A stretch of 64,000 nucleotides of DNA from Syncephalis plumigaleata (GCA_025201365.1 JAIXMF010000029.1:18275-82274), one strand, 5' to 3'. Shown: positions 45,333 through 56,796, counted from the stretch's first letter. Program-made: numbers and translations. Notes: generated by a model not told the origin, from the letters alone.

Positions 45333-47107
45333 TGTTGCCTATAATGTTATTAGTAGCACGATGACAGGTTAGTGCATTTGTCATTGACGATTATCTTGCT
45401 AGCTAGCGTATTATTCTTATCAACTACTCACCAGAGGAATACGATTAGAATATAGGCAGTTTATCTTCTTAGTTCGAGGCGAGAGTGCAGCGGCGACAGT
45501 GACAGTGGCGGCAGCTGTGCTAACAAGTGGATATGCAATGAGAACCACAATATTATAAGTGGCACACCGGTAAAACAAGCGAGTGTTGTACGATTGGCGC
45601 GTATGGCACTAAACCTAGACGATTTTCTCAACAAGGCCAGCCCTGAAGGAGTGGAGAAAACAGGTGTGAGAAGAGAAAGATTGCGAAAAACAAACGAATA
45701 TGCTATTGTAAAGTTATTGCAATGAAAGGCAAGCACACAATAGCAACTGGACGCTATATATATAGGGAGAGAGAGCAAGAGAGCAAGAGAGAGAATTAGT
45801 ATACGATGCTTACGAATGGATTGGCTGCAGATACATAAACTGTACCTGCATGTATGTTTATATGTATTTATGTTTATACTTACATTGCAGAGACGAGAGC
45901 GAATACGAGTTGATGACAAGGATGAGGAAAGAAAAAAGAAGCTGGACAAGGAGGCTAGTTGCCTCCGTTATTATACCAGCGTATTGTGTACCACACGGAG
46001 TTGGCAAAAACGGGGACTCAAACCATGCCTGCTTTCTCTCCTCTCTCTCTCTCTTACATTTTCTCGCACTATTTTTGTGCATCCAAAATGGTAATTGCGT
46101 TCATTAAGCACACCGACAAGGGATGAAACACCTTGTATGGAAGTGTCTGAGGTTAAAACCACACTGGAAGTGACATGAAGATAAACGCTTTTTCAATATC
46201 AGGTTTTCATTGAGTACGCCACACGTATATGCAGATATCCACGCATATCATACGCACATTATACACGCGCACACTTACAAGTCAGATGAACAACAAGATG
46301 GCGTTGATGTATGTATGACATTTATCATTGCAATGGCATCCTACATTTGTACACACGCATGCATATATCTATATCTATATCTATTTATCTTTGTGTGCTT
46401 GTGTGTTAATATGTGAGTGTGTGGCTACACCGTCATACCGTGGTTTATAAAATAGAGTTGCTTCTAATCATCATTGTCAAATGCCACTATAATGGTCCAT
46501 TATTATGCTAATACCAGCAAATCACTAATAGCCTATGCTTGATCATGAAACTATACTAGACACTCGAGTCAATAAACAAGAGTAACCATGTAAACCTAAA
46601 CATGATCGAGAATGTTGTCATTCAATGGATAATAACGCTTGCACAATGATAAATTAGAATATTGCAATAATAATTCGATTAGTTTTAAGTGGATAATAAG
46701 ATTTAATTAGTATATCATATAATTAAAAAAAGTTATTAGTTTGTGTCTATGGTCAGTATCCGTGCCACACACACACGCCCCCTCACTAATGGCTGTGGTC
46801 GTGGTCGTTTGCAGTTACTAGCCTGCGTAGCCTGGTTCATCTGATCGTTATCGTCCTCGTTTAACTACTCGCTTGTCCATCTGCTCTACCTTCTACTCGT
46901 GTTGTAACCAGTTCAAACTGCCTCTCCTTATCCCAAGTCTATTGTGATCCAATAGTGTGACTGTATTTCCACTCCGCGTCACAGTGTTTCTACACTCCTG
47001 TGCGACTTCCCCTTCTTGCCACACAGACATCATTGTTCAGCGTTGTGCCACCACCACCGCTACCACCACTACTACTATCGTCATCATCTCCATTGCCATA
47101 ATCAGTC
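45333..47107. other. Large intergenic region with ambiguous coding-like stretches
   Basis: From about 45470 to 45725 the plus strand has an open frame without an early ATG (it includes VKQASVVRLARMALNLDDFL). The minus strand is also open over 45461-45949. A second plus-strand stretch after an acceptor-like ATTGCAG at about 45891 reads RRERIRVDDKDEERKKKLDK. No confident gene model was reached. The rest has GA-rich and CA-rich simple sequence and no gene. Confidence 0.4.
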
Positions 47108-49363
47108 ATGGACGGTCGATTGTCGTCAACCTCATGTGGCTTACCGGTTGATCGACCACCCTCCGAAATATTCATTACCATCTTCCGTTTACTGCCGCAG
47201 TCTGATCTCGCCAATGTCGTGCGTGTTTGTCGTCGGTGGCACCTTCTTGCCACGCCCATCTTATGGCGGGATCCAAAGTTATTTCAACAAGTTACTCGGC
47301 CTACACCCGTTGCGCCCATGCAATTAGGCGAGTTGACTAGGACAAGTCCCTCAGCGACTGTGTCTGCAGCAGCTCGTGCACCTCCCTCGTCGCCAGTACC
47401 GTTGAGCGAGACGGCATCCAACCAGAATGATCGTCATCATCAAATGACGAGTGTATCCAATTCAACCTCGTTACCTCGTTCTTCGTCGTTGTCGTCGCCT
47501 TCCTCATCATCGTCGCCTTCCTCTTCCTCCTCATCCATTGCCACGGAAGTACCAACGTCGTTGATTGAGACCGTTCCATCGCCGAATAGAATAGCACCTA
47601 TTGTCCAGGTTATCCATGCTGATGACAACTCGTCAGACGCGGAAAAGGAATCACGCCGTATTTTCAATTTATTCAAAAAGAAAAGTTCGGCATCATCAGT
47701 GTGTCAGGACCCACAGAAGGAGACATGGCTGCTATTCATGCAAACAGTGTGTGGTACAGATTGGGATAGAAGGCCTAGCCTTAGCCAGCAATTAATATCC
47801 CGGTGTTCGGCATTATTCTTGCGTAGTTTCAATTCGTTTAGTAGCAACACTACTATTGCCACTAATGAGCACGCACACAATAGTAGGCATAGCAATGATT
47901 ATCTCTCTAATTCGCCTTCATCATACTCATTAGACGGTAGTAATCATCCGCGAGAAATGTTATCAAGTGCCGAGAAGTGTCTAGCTTACGCGGGTGCCAC
48001 ATCATTTATAGCACCGAGTGATGTTTCATCGTCCATGCCAAATGGAATAAAGAAAAAATCGCACGAGCATGTGCTACCCGGTTTTGGCATTAGTCACTCG
48101 CTTAATCACTCGCTTACCGAAATAAGTCTTGATGATAAGGCGGCCATGGGAGAGTCGACCACTCGACCAGTTCTTCCGGCCCTTTCGCCACCGCTCCCGT
48201 ATCTTGGCCAGTACAACCAATTGATTGAACGACTCAATCTGTCAAGAGGTTATCTACGCGTGTCAGACCATGCCATACGTCAATTGGCCGAACAATGTCC
48301 TAATCTACGAGTTATCAATCTAAGTTCGTGTCTTCGTATAACGGACGACGCTATGATTGCGCTAGTGCAGCATTGTCCGCTTGAAGCCATCAATGCCACG
48401 TCGTGTCAGCAATTGACCACTGCCACCACTTTGGCCTTGGCCAAATATAGTCGTCGTCTACGTTCGCTGTGTCTCGCGGGATGTCCGCTAACCGTGACCG
48501 ACCAAGCTATCAGCGCATTGGTCGAATATTGCGGTCATAGTCTTGCCTACCTTCGTGTGGGTGGCAGTTTCCAGTTGACGGACGCTGGTCTAATGGCCAT
48601 TGCCAAAGGATGCGGCAATCGACTACGCTGGCTTGATGTCGGCCAGTGCCCACTCATCTCGGATCTAGGCGTATTGACACTCGCTAAGCATTGTCCACAG
48701 CTGGAATGGCTCGATCTCACGAAGGGATATCCATCGTTACAGCAGCAATACGTGCAGCAATATCAACAACAACAAATGCGCATAGTACAATTGCAACAGC
48801 AATGGTCGCAATATCAAGATACAATGGGACTGCCCTCCATTCCCGAATTACCCAATACCACCTCAAATGTCGCCAACCAGTCGGGATCAATGTCACCTTC
48901 ATCGGCGGCACAACCGGAACTTACACCGGATGTGCAGCAAGCAGCCGTGAACATTGCACAAATGGCCGCCCGTTTCTTTGCAAATCACACGGGCCCATTA
49001 CCCGTGGTGACGGACAAGGGTATTTGTAAACTTGTAGCATCATGTCCAAAGCTACGTCTACTCAATCTGAATGGTCGAGGCGAGCTTACCGATGCTACGT
49101 TGGACGCGGTTTCCGTTCATTGTATGAATCTTCGCTCGCTCACCATTAGCGGCTGTAACAAAGTCACCACTAGTGCCGTGAAACGTCTGGGCAGCGATCG
49201 TATCGGTTGGGTGGGCATGTCGCCATGTCCTAACGTGTCATTCACAGAAGTGTGCGCGGCTAGCAAGTGGAAAGTGATCAGTCTACAGGATGTACCAAAG
49301 TTCCATTTGAACTTGATGAACGGCCAATCCTGGGACGATGTCGGCACTGAACGATCTCGATAA
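47108..49363 (+). CDS. F-box/leucine-rich-repeat protein (SCF substrate receptor, Grr1/FBXL-like)
   Basis: Intronless, 751 residues. The F-box is at residues about 15-55 (PPSEIFITIFRLLPQSDLAN, VVRVCRRWHLLATPILWRDP), which would dock on Skp1. A Ser-rich disordered region (80-330) follows. From about residue 370 come AMN1-type cysteine-containing LRRs: HAIRQLAEQCPNLRVINLSS, HCPLEAINATSCQQLT, CGNRLRWLDVGQCPLIS, HCPQLEWLDLT. A Gln-rich insertion of about 80 residues splits the LRR array before two further repeats (LVASCPKLRLLNLNGRGELT, HCMNLRSLTISGCNKVT). It probably selects substrates for ubiquitination by an SCF ligase. Closest by layout to Grr1/Pof2/FBXL2-type proteins; exact orthology is not claimed. 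Confidence 0.85.
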   Translation: MDGRLSSTSCGLPVDRPPSEIFITIFRLLPQSDLANVVRVCRRWHLLATPILWRDPKLFQQVTRPTPVAPMQLGELTRTSPSATVSAAARAPPSSPVPLSETASNQNDRHHQMTSVSNSTSLPRSSSLSSPSSSSSPSSSSSSIATEVPTSLIETVPSPNRIAPIVQVIHADDNSSDAEKESRRIFNLFKKKSSASSVCQDPQKETWLLFMQTVCGTDWDRRPSLSQQLISRCSALFLRSFNSFSSNTTIATNEHAHNSRHSNDYLSNSPSSYSLDGSNHPREMLSSAEKCLAYAGATSFIAPSDVSSSMPNGIKKKSHEHVLPGFGISHSLNHSLTEISLDDKAAMGESTTRPVLPALSPPLPYLGQYNQLIERLNLSRGYLRVSDHAIRQLAEQCPNLRVINLSSCLRITDDAMIALVQHCPLEAINATSCQQLTTATTLALAKYSRRLRSLCLAGCPLTVTDQAISALVEYCGHSLAYLRVGGSFQLTDAGLMAIAKGCGNRLRWLDVGQCPLISDLGVLTLAKHCPQLEWLDLTKGYPSLQQQYVQQYQQQQMRIVQLQQQWSQYQDTMGLPSIPELPNTTSNVANQSGSMSPSSAAQPELTPDVQQAAVNIAQMAARFFANHTGPLPVVTDKGICKLVASCPKLRLLNLNGRGELTDATLDAVSVHCMNLRSLTISGCNKVTTSAVKRLGSDRIGWVGMSPCPNVSFTEVCAASKWKVISLQDVPKFHLNLMNGQSWDDVGTERSR

Positions 49364-49700
49364 TGATCGTGTGCGCACTAGTAAGTTGCAAGCTGCTCTC
49401 GTGTCCAGTTACCGTTGTTACTTTGCTTTCATTTTCCCATTCCTCTCGCCTTTACCATTACAACCATTCGATTTATACTTTTTTACATTCTTACGCGTGT
49501 TCTATCATTCCATACCTAGTTGAAATTAGTTTCAACATTGATTTGTGCCAATGCATCAGAAATATATATATATCCTAGCTCGATGCAATACTAATGTTTG
49601 TCATTACACTTTAATCAATTAATAAACATAATTATGTTGACACCATTGTAGTATATGCTTTTATTGTAATAATGATTACCGCATAGGCTATACAAGCAGT
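49364..49700. other. Convergent intergenic region
   Basis: 3' flanks of the F-box/LRR and SPRY genes. AT-rich, nothing else seen. Confidence 0.6.
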
Positions 49701-51056
49701 TTATTCGATAGGAATAAGCGGTGCACCAAAGTTAGCATAAAGTGTACACTCGTCATCGGCGCCAATACATGGATAAAGCGCTGGTGCGCGGATATTACTA
49801 AAGGCGACACCCAAGTGTCTACCATTGCGCGTGTAGTAAACACTGCCACTGGCGGGATCATAGCCGCATCCTATGATATCGCCCTCGGCATATCCCGCTG
49901 CATAGTCCATGCCGCCCATCGGGTCAGAAAGGAACTTTCGACCATCATCGCTATGATAGCCCACCGACACTGCTTCCCAGCCTGGTAATCGGAAAGATGG
50001 ATAGGGTCGTGTGGCGAATCCAATGGCAATGGTGCTACTCTGCCTAGTCTTTTGTATAATCTCGATTTCATAATAGTATTTCTGTGAGGTAATGGCATTG
50101 ACACTAGAGGTAGCGGACCATGTGCTAGCCTCTGATGGAACAGGATACTGGCATAGTATAGACGTGTCCCGCTTACTGCTGAATGTGATGGCACAGCCCT
50201 CTTCCGTGACTGATACACCATCTATGGCAACTCTACCGAATGCCAAAGGTTGACTAAAACTATAGGTATGCCATGGAGGCAATGCAATACTGGGCGGTAT
50301 CATTTCTCGCGGATTATCACGGATAAACTCCAATGCTGCCAGATAGTCGTCATGAGATGCCTCGTTATGTGCTCCAAAGGTATGCTGGCGAGTTTGTACT
50401 ATCTCATCGTAGTTTGGCGGTGAATGATGACCTTGTTCCATTGCACGTGTAGAGTAGCCGTTATTATTCAAAGGCGGGTCAGCGCTTGCTTGTAGGGCAT
50501 CTTTGCTGGTTTTATTGCCGTCGCTTTTTGCTAATAAACATTTAATGCATAAAGCGGTCAGTTTTAATACAGTGAATAGCAATGTTATTACACAAATAAT
50601 CCCAACAGCAATTAGTAGCTGACATCGATTAGTGCATCGACTATTGTCATCAGTTAGACTCGCCCAACCAGGTAGAATCGGTTGACTGCCACTGGTAAAA
50701 TAAGGAAATCCAGCAGTTTCCCCAGTTGACTTTTCTAAGCTATTGGTCGTTCGCCGTGAAAAAGGAATCATAACAAAAACAAATGGCAGTCCATTTGATC
50801 TTGAGGCACCACTTGTTGCACTATTCTTATTATTGCTGCTGCTACTTCCTATACTGCTGCTGCTGCTACTACTTCCTTTGCTGCTACTGCTACTGCTGCT
50901 GCTGCTGCTTCCTTTACTGCTGCTACTGCTACTACCGCCGCTACTTCTTCCTCCTCCTCCTCCTCCACCGCCTCCACCGCCTCCTTTAGCCGTACCATGT
51001 TTAACAAATCCACATAAAACCAGGAGAGATGCAAGTGAACAATGCTGAATACACAT
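49701..51056 (-). CDS. SPRY-domain membrane protein with PPxY motif (Ssh4/Ear1-like Rsp5 adaptor)
   Basis: Intronless, 451 residues. The N-terminus is signal-like (CSLASLLVLCGFVKHGTA). A Gly run and poly-Ser/Lys-Ser tracts follow. A transmembrane helix lies at residues about 148-170 (LLIAVGIICVITLLFTVLKL). The cytoplasmic side has SPPNYDEIV, a PPxY motif that binds WW domains of Rsp5/NEDD4 ligases. The SPRY domain (about 245-445) has YYYEIEII, GFATRPYPSFRLPGWEAVSV, GYHSDDGRKFLSDP, GDIIGCGYDPASGSVYYTRN and ends LYANFGAP. Ssh4/Ear1 recruit Rsp5 to endosomal and vacuolar membrane proteins for sorting; I infer the same here. The homopolymeric Ser/Gly region is a likely site of length variation. 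Confidence 0.85.
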   Translation of the reverse strand: MCIQHCSLASLLVLCGFVKHGTAKGGGGGGGGGGGGRSSGGSSSSSSKGSSSSSSSSSSKGSSSSSSSIGSSSSNNKNSATSGASRSNGLPFVFVMIPFSRRTTNSLEKSTGETAGFPYFTSGSQPILPGWASLTDDNSRCTNRCQLLIAVGIICVITLLFTVLKLTALCIKCLLAKSDGNKTSKDALQASADPPLNNNGYSTRAMEQGHHSPPNYDEIVQTRQHTFGAHNEASHDDYLAALEFIRDNPREMIPPSIALPPWHTYSFSQPLAFGRVAIDGVSVTEEGCAITFSSKRDTSILCQYPVPSEASTWSATSSVNAITSQKYYYEIEIIQKTRQSSTIAIGFATRPYPSFRLPGWEAVSVGYHSDDGRKFLSDPMGGMDYAAGYAEGDIIGCGYDPASGSVYYTRNGRHLGVAFSNIRAPALYPCIGADDECTLYANFGAPLIPIE

Positions 51057-51688
51057 AATTGATGGGAAATGCAGTTAATGTTGAAAGAGTCTTGATGGAA
51101 AATGATCTGCGGTCTAACTTTTTGACTAAGCATGCTTGTATTTATTTATTTCCTTATTGCAATTGCCATAGGCTTGTATCCCCGTAAATTCGATGAAGAA
51201 CCTTCCCTTTTTCTAATTACAAAGGATTTCAACGCCCCTTGCTTCGTAGTAGCCATCTTTACCAGCAACTATTTCACATTTGCGTACATGTGTTGTATAA
51301 TTGACAACAATAATATTGGCAGGAATGGTTAATGTAACATTGTAGTATGCAACTTATGTAAATAAAAGCATAACAAACAGCATAACATTTGTTTCTAATT
51401 AACGTGCCATGTGATCATCAAACTCATCATACATGTAACTTTATAATGAATACTTTAGAACATCATGTGTTTAGTTTATGCGCGCTATTTTTATACTTGA
51501 ATTGCTTAAATGACAAAAAAATAAGGGGATAAACATTCATCTTCATCCACGCTACTCAATTCTTCCTTCTTCGCTTCCTCCTTCACTTCACCATACCACT
51601 GCCCTCTGCATCATCGATTTCTAGAACGTCAATTGTTATCGTTTTTCTGCCTTGACTTGTCAGAACATTCATTGATACCATATAACGA
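51057..51688. other. Divergent intergenic region (SPRY gene / SYS1)
   Basis: Two promoters are expected here. No TATA box or open frame of note. Confidence 0.5.
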
Positions 51689-52654
51689 ATGGCGGCAACA
51701 CGTGGCCGCTCCACAGGCACTAAATTCAGAACTACAGTATGGGATCCTTGGTTGATTCTATCGCAGATTGCCGCCATGCAATCATGCTATTACACACTGC
51801 TCAGTATATCAACACTATTGGTTGAAGCGTTTAGTGGACAGGATATTGCGCTAGCACATATTCTTGACTATCGTATCTACCGTGGAGACACCGTTTTCGG
51901 CTGGACACTCGGTCTTGGTTCCATGTCTTGTGCCGTGGCAAGGTAAGCAGAGTGGTCAATAAGTCCATCAGCCTATTATTTACGCAGTCGTATATTCTAC
52001 AGTATTATATTGCTGGTGCATATTGTCGAACGAGCACGACTATGTCTCGACTTTGTAGTGACACTTCATTTCTTGCATCTAGTATTCACGACGTTTTATT
52101 CGGGTCACATGCCCACCACCGTATTCTGGTGGGCACTCCATCTCGCTTCATGCTGTGTCATGAGCGTGGGCGGGGAATGGGCGTGTATGCGACGTGAAAT
52201 GGAACCCATTATGCTTAGCGGTGGTAGTGCCACTGCAACTGCAAACACACGGACTGCACGTCACTCCGAGGAACATGTTACGGCCAGTAGTCGATTTCTC
52301 GCCACCATCGATGAAGATGAAGATCTCACTCAGCGTGATATAACCATTGATATGGAAAGTAACGGTGTTACCGCGGAAGACAGGCGTAAAGGTCGATTAC
52401 TTAATGAGGGTTACGATGGCGACAACGACACGGAATACGATGACGACGAGATCAGAGATAGTTACGCCACCGACGAGGATAGAGCGAAGCCACGCCTAGG
52501 CAGTAGAATTGGAGCCATTGGTCAGCGTGTAGCTCGTGTCATTGGCGATAAAAAGCGAAAGCAAAGCGGTTCCTCGTACGAAATGATACCGCAAGTACGT
52601 GTAACATCAGCCACCGGTGTAATTACCAGTCAATCCTCGTCTAATCGTCCATAA
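51689..52654 (+). CDS. SYS1: SYS1 Golgi membrane protein with long acidic C-terminal extension
   Basis: SYS1 recruits the Arf-like GTPase ARFRP1/Arl3 to the Golgi. Exons are 51689 to about 51941 and about 52002 to 52654, joined in frame across a GTAAGC/ACAG intron. The conserved N-terminus is TTVWDPWLILSQIAAMQSCYY (residues about 14-34), followed by four hydrophobic segments. These include SIILLVHIVERARLCLDF and HFLHLVFTTFYSG, then FWWALHLASCCVMSVGGEWA. The usual protein ends soon after this. Here there is an extra tail of about 130 residues, rich in Asp/Glu and then Arg/Lys (DEDEDL, YDGDNDTEYDDDEIRD). It is tail-to-tail with NFS1. Confidence 0.85.
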
Positions 52655-52932
52655 CCATTTCATATTACTTCTATATTGCTATACATATATTACGCGTACA
52701 ATTTCTTATTAATCATTACATTAGTTATTCATTTACAATCTAATAGGATATATATCCATTTGTTAACAACAGTAAACTTTAGCTTATATTATTTCATTTT
52801 TGTTTTGTGTATAGCAGATGATCATTACAGTACAATTGACAATAGATAATAGTATCACTATTTATTTGTCAGAAACAACAGAGGACAATATAGAATAACG
52901 AATGGTAGGTATAGCAACAACAATCTTGTTTT

Positions 52933-55047
52933 CTAGTGTTGAGACCATTGAATACTCTTGAGATCGATGCCTTCCTGCACCATCTCCCAAAGTGGACTCA
53001 TCTCCCGTAGACGATTGACGTGTTGACATACACGCTCGACGACAAAGTCCACTTCCTCTTCAGTTGTAAATCTACCAATACCAAATCGAATGCTGCTATG
53101 TGCCATATCCTCCTCGGCACCTAAAGCTCGTAGCACATAGGATGGTTCGAGTGAAGCAGAGGTACAGGCACTACCACTGCTTAGAGCAATATCCTTAAGC
53201 GCCATTAACAGGGATTCACCCTCAACATAGGCGAATGACAAGTTAACACAACCTATGTAAACAGGATGTTGTTGTTGTTATTAGCGTCCAGTTTATAATA
53301 AATAGATTCTGGCCCACACTTACCTGGATAAAAGTGATTTGGATCACCGTTTTGAACGACATGCTTCACTTGAGATGTAATGCCTTCGATAAGTCGCTTG
53401 GAAAGACGCTCTACATGTTCGCTATCATGCTACCAATAGTAAATGTAAAATAAATAGATAAATAGATACAATTCATTAGTTAGTATACACTTTTCTTACT
53501 TCTCGCATCTAATTTCTATCGATAATGTAGAGAGCAATTGACCTATTTAGCTAGCATTCTCATTACCCCTGCTGCTTAGTCCTCGCAGTATATCGAATAT
53601 CAACACTACAATGCTGCTGATACTGATCTACTTCTCGGGACCACCATTCATTATAGCCTATAAGCTATGAACACTGAACGTTGGTGCTGCAGTCTCTTAA
53701 TCATTGATGCTCAATAAAGAAAGCCATATCTTGTGCTGCTCGTATACTACTATTGTGTGTGAGTGTGTGTGTATCCCCCGCTTACCTTCATTTCCTCACG
53801 AGCAATTCGACATGCTGCGCCCAATCCAGCGGCTAATGGTGCGGCAACAGTACCACTACGTAGACCACGCTCCTGACCACCTCCCGAGATCAAGGGCACG
53901 AGACGTACACGAGGTCGACGACGCACGTACAACGCGCCAACGCCTTTAGGCCCGTAGATCTTGTGGCCAGAGATCGATAGTAGATCGATGTTCATGGCAT
54001 TGACATCAATTGGCACCTTACCAAATGCTTGAGCAGCATCGGTATGGAAGAACACCTTGTGCTTCCGGCATATACTACCAATTTCCGCTATCGGTTGAAT
54101 AACACCGATTTCATTGTTCACCGTCATGATTGACACCAATGCTGTATCGGGACGAATTGCCTTCTCCAATTCCTCCAGATTAACGAGACCACCTTCATTG
54201 ACGGGCAAGTAGGTTACCTCGTAGCCTTCCTCTTGCAATGACCGACAAGAGTCTAGTACACACTTGTGCTCCTACATTGTTACATTGTTAGCTATCATCA
54301 CGATCATCATCAATGACAACATGTAGCGAGTATAATTACCGTTTGTGTAGTAATAATGTGCTTCTTTCGTTCACGATAGAAATGAGCCACACCTTTAATT
54401 GATAGGTTGTTCGATTCGGTAGCACCTGAAGTGAAAACAATTTCCTTTGGATCGGCATTAATGAGCGCTGCCACCTCCTATTAATGCGGTAATCAATCAT
54501 TGTTAGATTGGTATGTGGTATACATTTCCGTGCAATTAACCTACAGCTCTAGCCGCGTCAACAGCCTTTTCAGACTCCCATCCATACTGATGTGTACGCG
54601 AGTGTGGATTACCGTATTGCTGCGTCATAAAGGGCATCATCGCATCAAGGACACGAGGATCAATCGGTGTCGTTGCTTGCATGTCCAAGTAGACTGGACG
54701 ATTGGCCGGTTGTACTGCCGCTTCTTTAAACCCGAATGAACCTAATCATCATATTCAAATTGGCCATTAATTAGTAAGCATGCATGTACACGCTCCTACA
54801 TCGTCATCGTCATCATCATCACCAAAAGTAACGAGTGTCGCCTACCTTTATCGGGAGTGGTTATGGTGGATGTAGCTGCATCACCATTACGAACAGCTGC
54901 CTCCTGTCGTGCCTTGCTAGCTGCCGTGAAGTTACGCGTACACCATACTGAACTTGCTCGTAACACACTAGTAGCGATAGTGGGACGTGCCGTTGCTAAC
55001 GAGCGAGTAGCCAGACTTCTCTGACCCAATCGTGCCAATAAAGACAT
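52933..55047 (-). CDS. NFS1: NFS1 mitochondrial cysteine desulfurase
   Basis: PLP enzyme that takes sulfur from cysteine for Fe-S cluster and tRNA thiolation pathways. About six exons, near 480 residues. The N-terminus is an Arg/Ser/Ala-rich mitochondrial presequence ([20 protein letters not shown]). Visible motifs are the [14 protein letters not shown] start of the catalytic fold (about 54680), SGATESNN and [17 protein letters not shown]-type sequence appears as [14 protein letters not shown], the PLP-lysine site as [12 protein letters not shown], and [12 protein letters not shown] follows. The catalytic cysteine loop is [14 protein letters not shown] in the last exon (53241 to 52933). An unusually long intron (about 360 bp, 53430-53788) separates EEMK from HDSEHVERL. 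It shares a divergent promoter with COA3. Confidence 0.95.
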
Positions 55048-55518
55048 ATTATGTATTTACGATAGAGTATTTAGTGTACTATCCGTTTATCCGATTGTAA
55101 TCTTGTTCGTTTGCCGGATCTTTCTTCGATTTCCCCTCTTTTCTCGTCGTTAGTAACTGAACTCTCGGCAGTTATTTATGTGTGAGAGTGTAAGTGTATA
55201 TTTGCAAGTAAGTGCCGTGTATTGCTATTGCTTAAGAACAAACGATTCGAGGTTATAGCAATAGGAATGGAAAGTATGCGAATATGCCCTCACACCATGC
55301 TTACTATCAGATTTTCATTTGACTCAGATGGGAAATTGAAAAAAAGAAATCGACCGAAATCATTTGTAATGCCACTGATTGACTGACTGACTCAAACATG
55401 AATATATTCGCGACTAACACAATTGAGGAGAAATCTATATGGCATGAACGAGATTCGTAGATCTTGTCTTTTCCTTGATCTTGCACTTTTCGAGACTACA
55501 ACGAATACATTCGTCATA
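55048..55518. promoter_or_regulatory. 471-bp divergent promoter region of NFS1 and COA3 with two TGACTCA sites
   Basis: Perfect TGACTCA (Gcn4/AP-1-type bZIP site) at 55320-55326 and again at 55388-55394, the latter within a GACT repeat. They lie 125-200 bp upstream of the COA3 ATG and about 270-350 bp upstream of the NFS1 ATG. Shared control of the two mitochondrial genes is inference. Confidence 0.5.
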
Positions 55519-55866
55519 ATGGTGTTTAAGCCATCACCCTATGCAGGGCCAAAAGGCTACGGGTTTACAGAGGCATTGAAGCGTGCTCGTAAGCCATATC
55601 ACTTCCGTAATGCAGCACTAGGAGTTGGTCTATTTGGTTTTGTCACCGCAGTGTGTATCCTTTAGTAGTTTCTGTTTGCTAGCACGTATACGCGTACAAT
55701 CAAATAGCATACCATTTAGTGTTGATGTTGATGCATATATATATTCTTAGCCTAGCGTAACTATTCTATAGATGCTTACTCGATTCTAGCGGTGAAACAG
55801 GACGATTTTAGCGATGTACCTATGCCACCACCACCACCTAAAGACATCAAAGATACCGTGTTATAA
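55519..55866 (+). CDS. COA3: COA3-like cytochrome c oxidase assembly factor
   Basis: Two exons (55519-55654 and 55772-55866) give a 76-residue protein. It has a short basic N-terminus (YGFTEALKRARKPYHFRNAA) and one membrane helix (LGVGLFGFVTAVYAYSILAV). A conserved VKQDDFSDVP segment and a Pro-rich tail end in DTVL. The helix followed by VYAYSI.AVKQDDF.DV is the COA3/CCDC56 signature. In yeast it helps control Cox1 synthesis and early oxidase assembly in the inner membrane. The ATG at 55519 gives a normal-length protein; the frame is open upstream without a better start. Divergent from NFS1. Confidence 0.85.
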
Positions 55867-56355
55867 ACAATGGTTATTGCTTAGTAGTATTTCATTTACG
55901 AGTAAACCACGCGCGTATATCGTACGTATTGGTTAGATTATTTTGACAATAAAAGATTGTGCCAACTATAGTTATGCAAGGGACTACAGCGTTTTCTCGA
56001 CTGATTAGCGCTGTTAGTCTTTAACTTTTGTTTACTAATAGATAGATTAACACAATTGTTAGCACCATTATCGCATTGCTATTATTATTGAGTAGTTGTC
56101 ATAGTTCTAGCAGTTGAGGAAGATGTTAATGATCGCGTTATCACATATTACAATTAGTAAGAATAAATAATAGCTATTCGTAAAACAGAAGGCTAACTGC
56201 GCGAATTGGATGGAAATAGCCTGTAAATGGTAATGGCTACTTACCCATTTTGATTCCACCTCCTAATTACCATTACTGGCTAATATGCAGTTTTTCTTTT
56301 CTTTTTTATTCATTCAATAAACAGCCTTTATTTCTTTCATATCTATCTTCTTATC
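55867..56355. other. Intergenic region, mostly a dispersed repeat
   Basis: Contains the intact repeat copy at 56040-56240. Then comes T/C-rich sequence leading to the ATG of the interrupted coiled-coil gene. Confidence 0.6.
56040..56240 (+). repeat. Dispersed repeat, uninterrupted copy (other copy split at 32866-33995)
   Basis: Shares CGCATTGCTATTATTATTGAG, GTAGTTGTCAT, AGCAGTTGAGG.AGATGTTAA, AAAGGCTAACTGCGC-type and ATTGGATGGAAA sequences with the split copy. It lies about 120 bp upstream of the coiled-coil gene start. Confidence 0.8.
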
Positions 56356-56532
56356 ATGTCTTCTAAGGTAATGCGGTAAAGAAACAGCGTATGTAATTAC
56401 TTACGAAATGAAGAAATAGATAGGACCACAACACACGCATGATTTTCTTATTCTGAAGGGAATTCAAGCTACGAAGCAAGAGGTAACGAATGAGTTAAAG
56501 GAAGAAGAACAATCGGTGGATGAAACAATGCT

Positions 56533-56706
56533 TATTTTCATCAAATAAATTCTCTAGAAAATTACTTTAATATTCATAATATTATACATGAATATATATT
56601 TTGCTTTTACCCTTTTCTCTTTATTAATATCGAACTAAATAAAGTAACTTGGGATTTTCCTCCTATAAATAGTGCCTAATGTGAGCATGTATATTTCTCG
56701 CTTATC
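56533..56706 (+). repeat. DIRS element left terminus (inverted repeat, contains TATA box)
   Basis: The outer 27 bp (TATTTTCATCAAATAAATTC...) are unique to the left end. From about 56560 the sequence is the inverse complement of the right terminus. TATAAAT at 56664-56670 lies about 130 bp before the Gag-like start and is a likely promoter. Confidence 0.85.
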
Positions 56707-56796
56707 CTTTTCTCTTTCGCGGTCATCACCGCAAAGTTCTAGTTAAAGCGTTCTATTATCATTATATTTTATATAGCGTTATTTACAACATTTGCA

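Noticed and set aside
50743-51048. Leu/Pro-rich plus-strand frame
   Set aside because: Complement of the poly-Ser/Gly coding tract of the SPRY gene.
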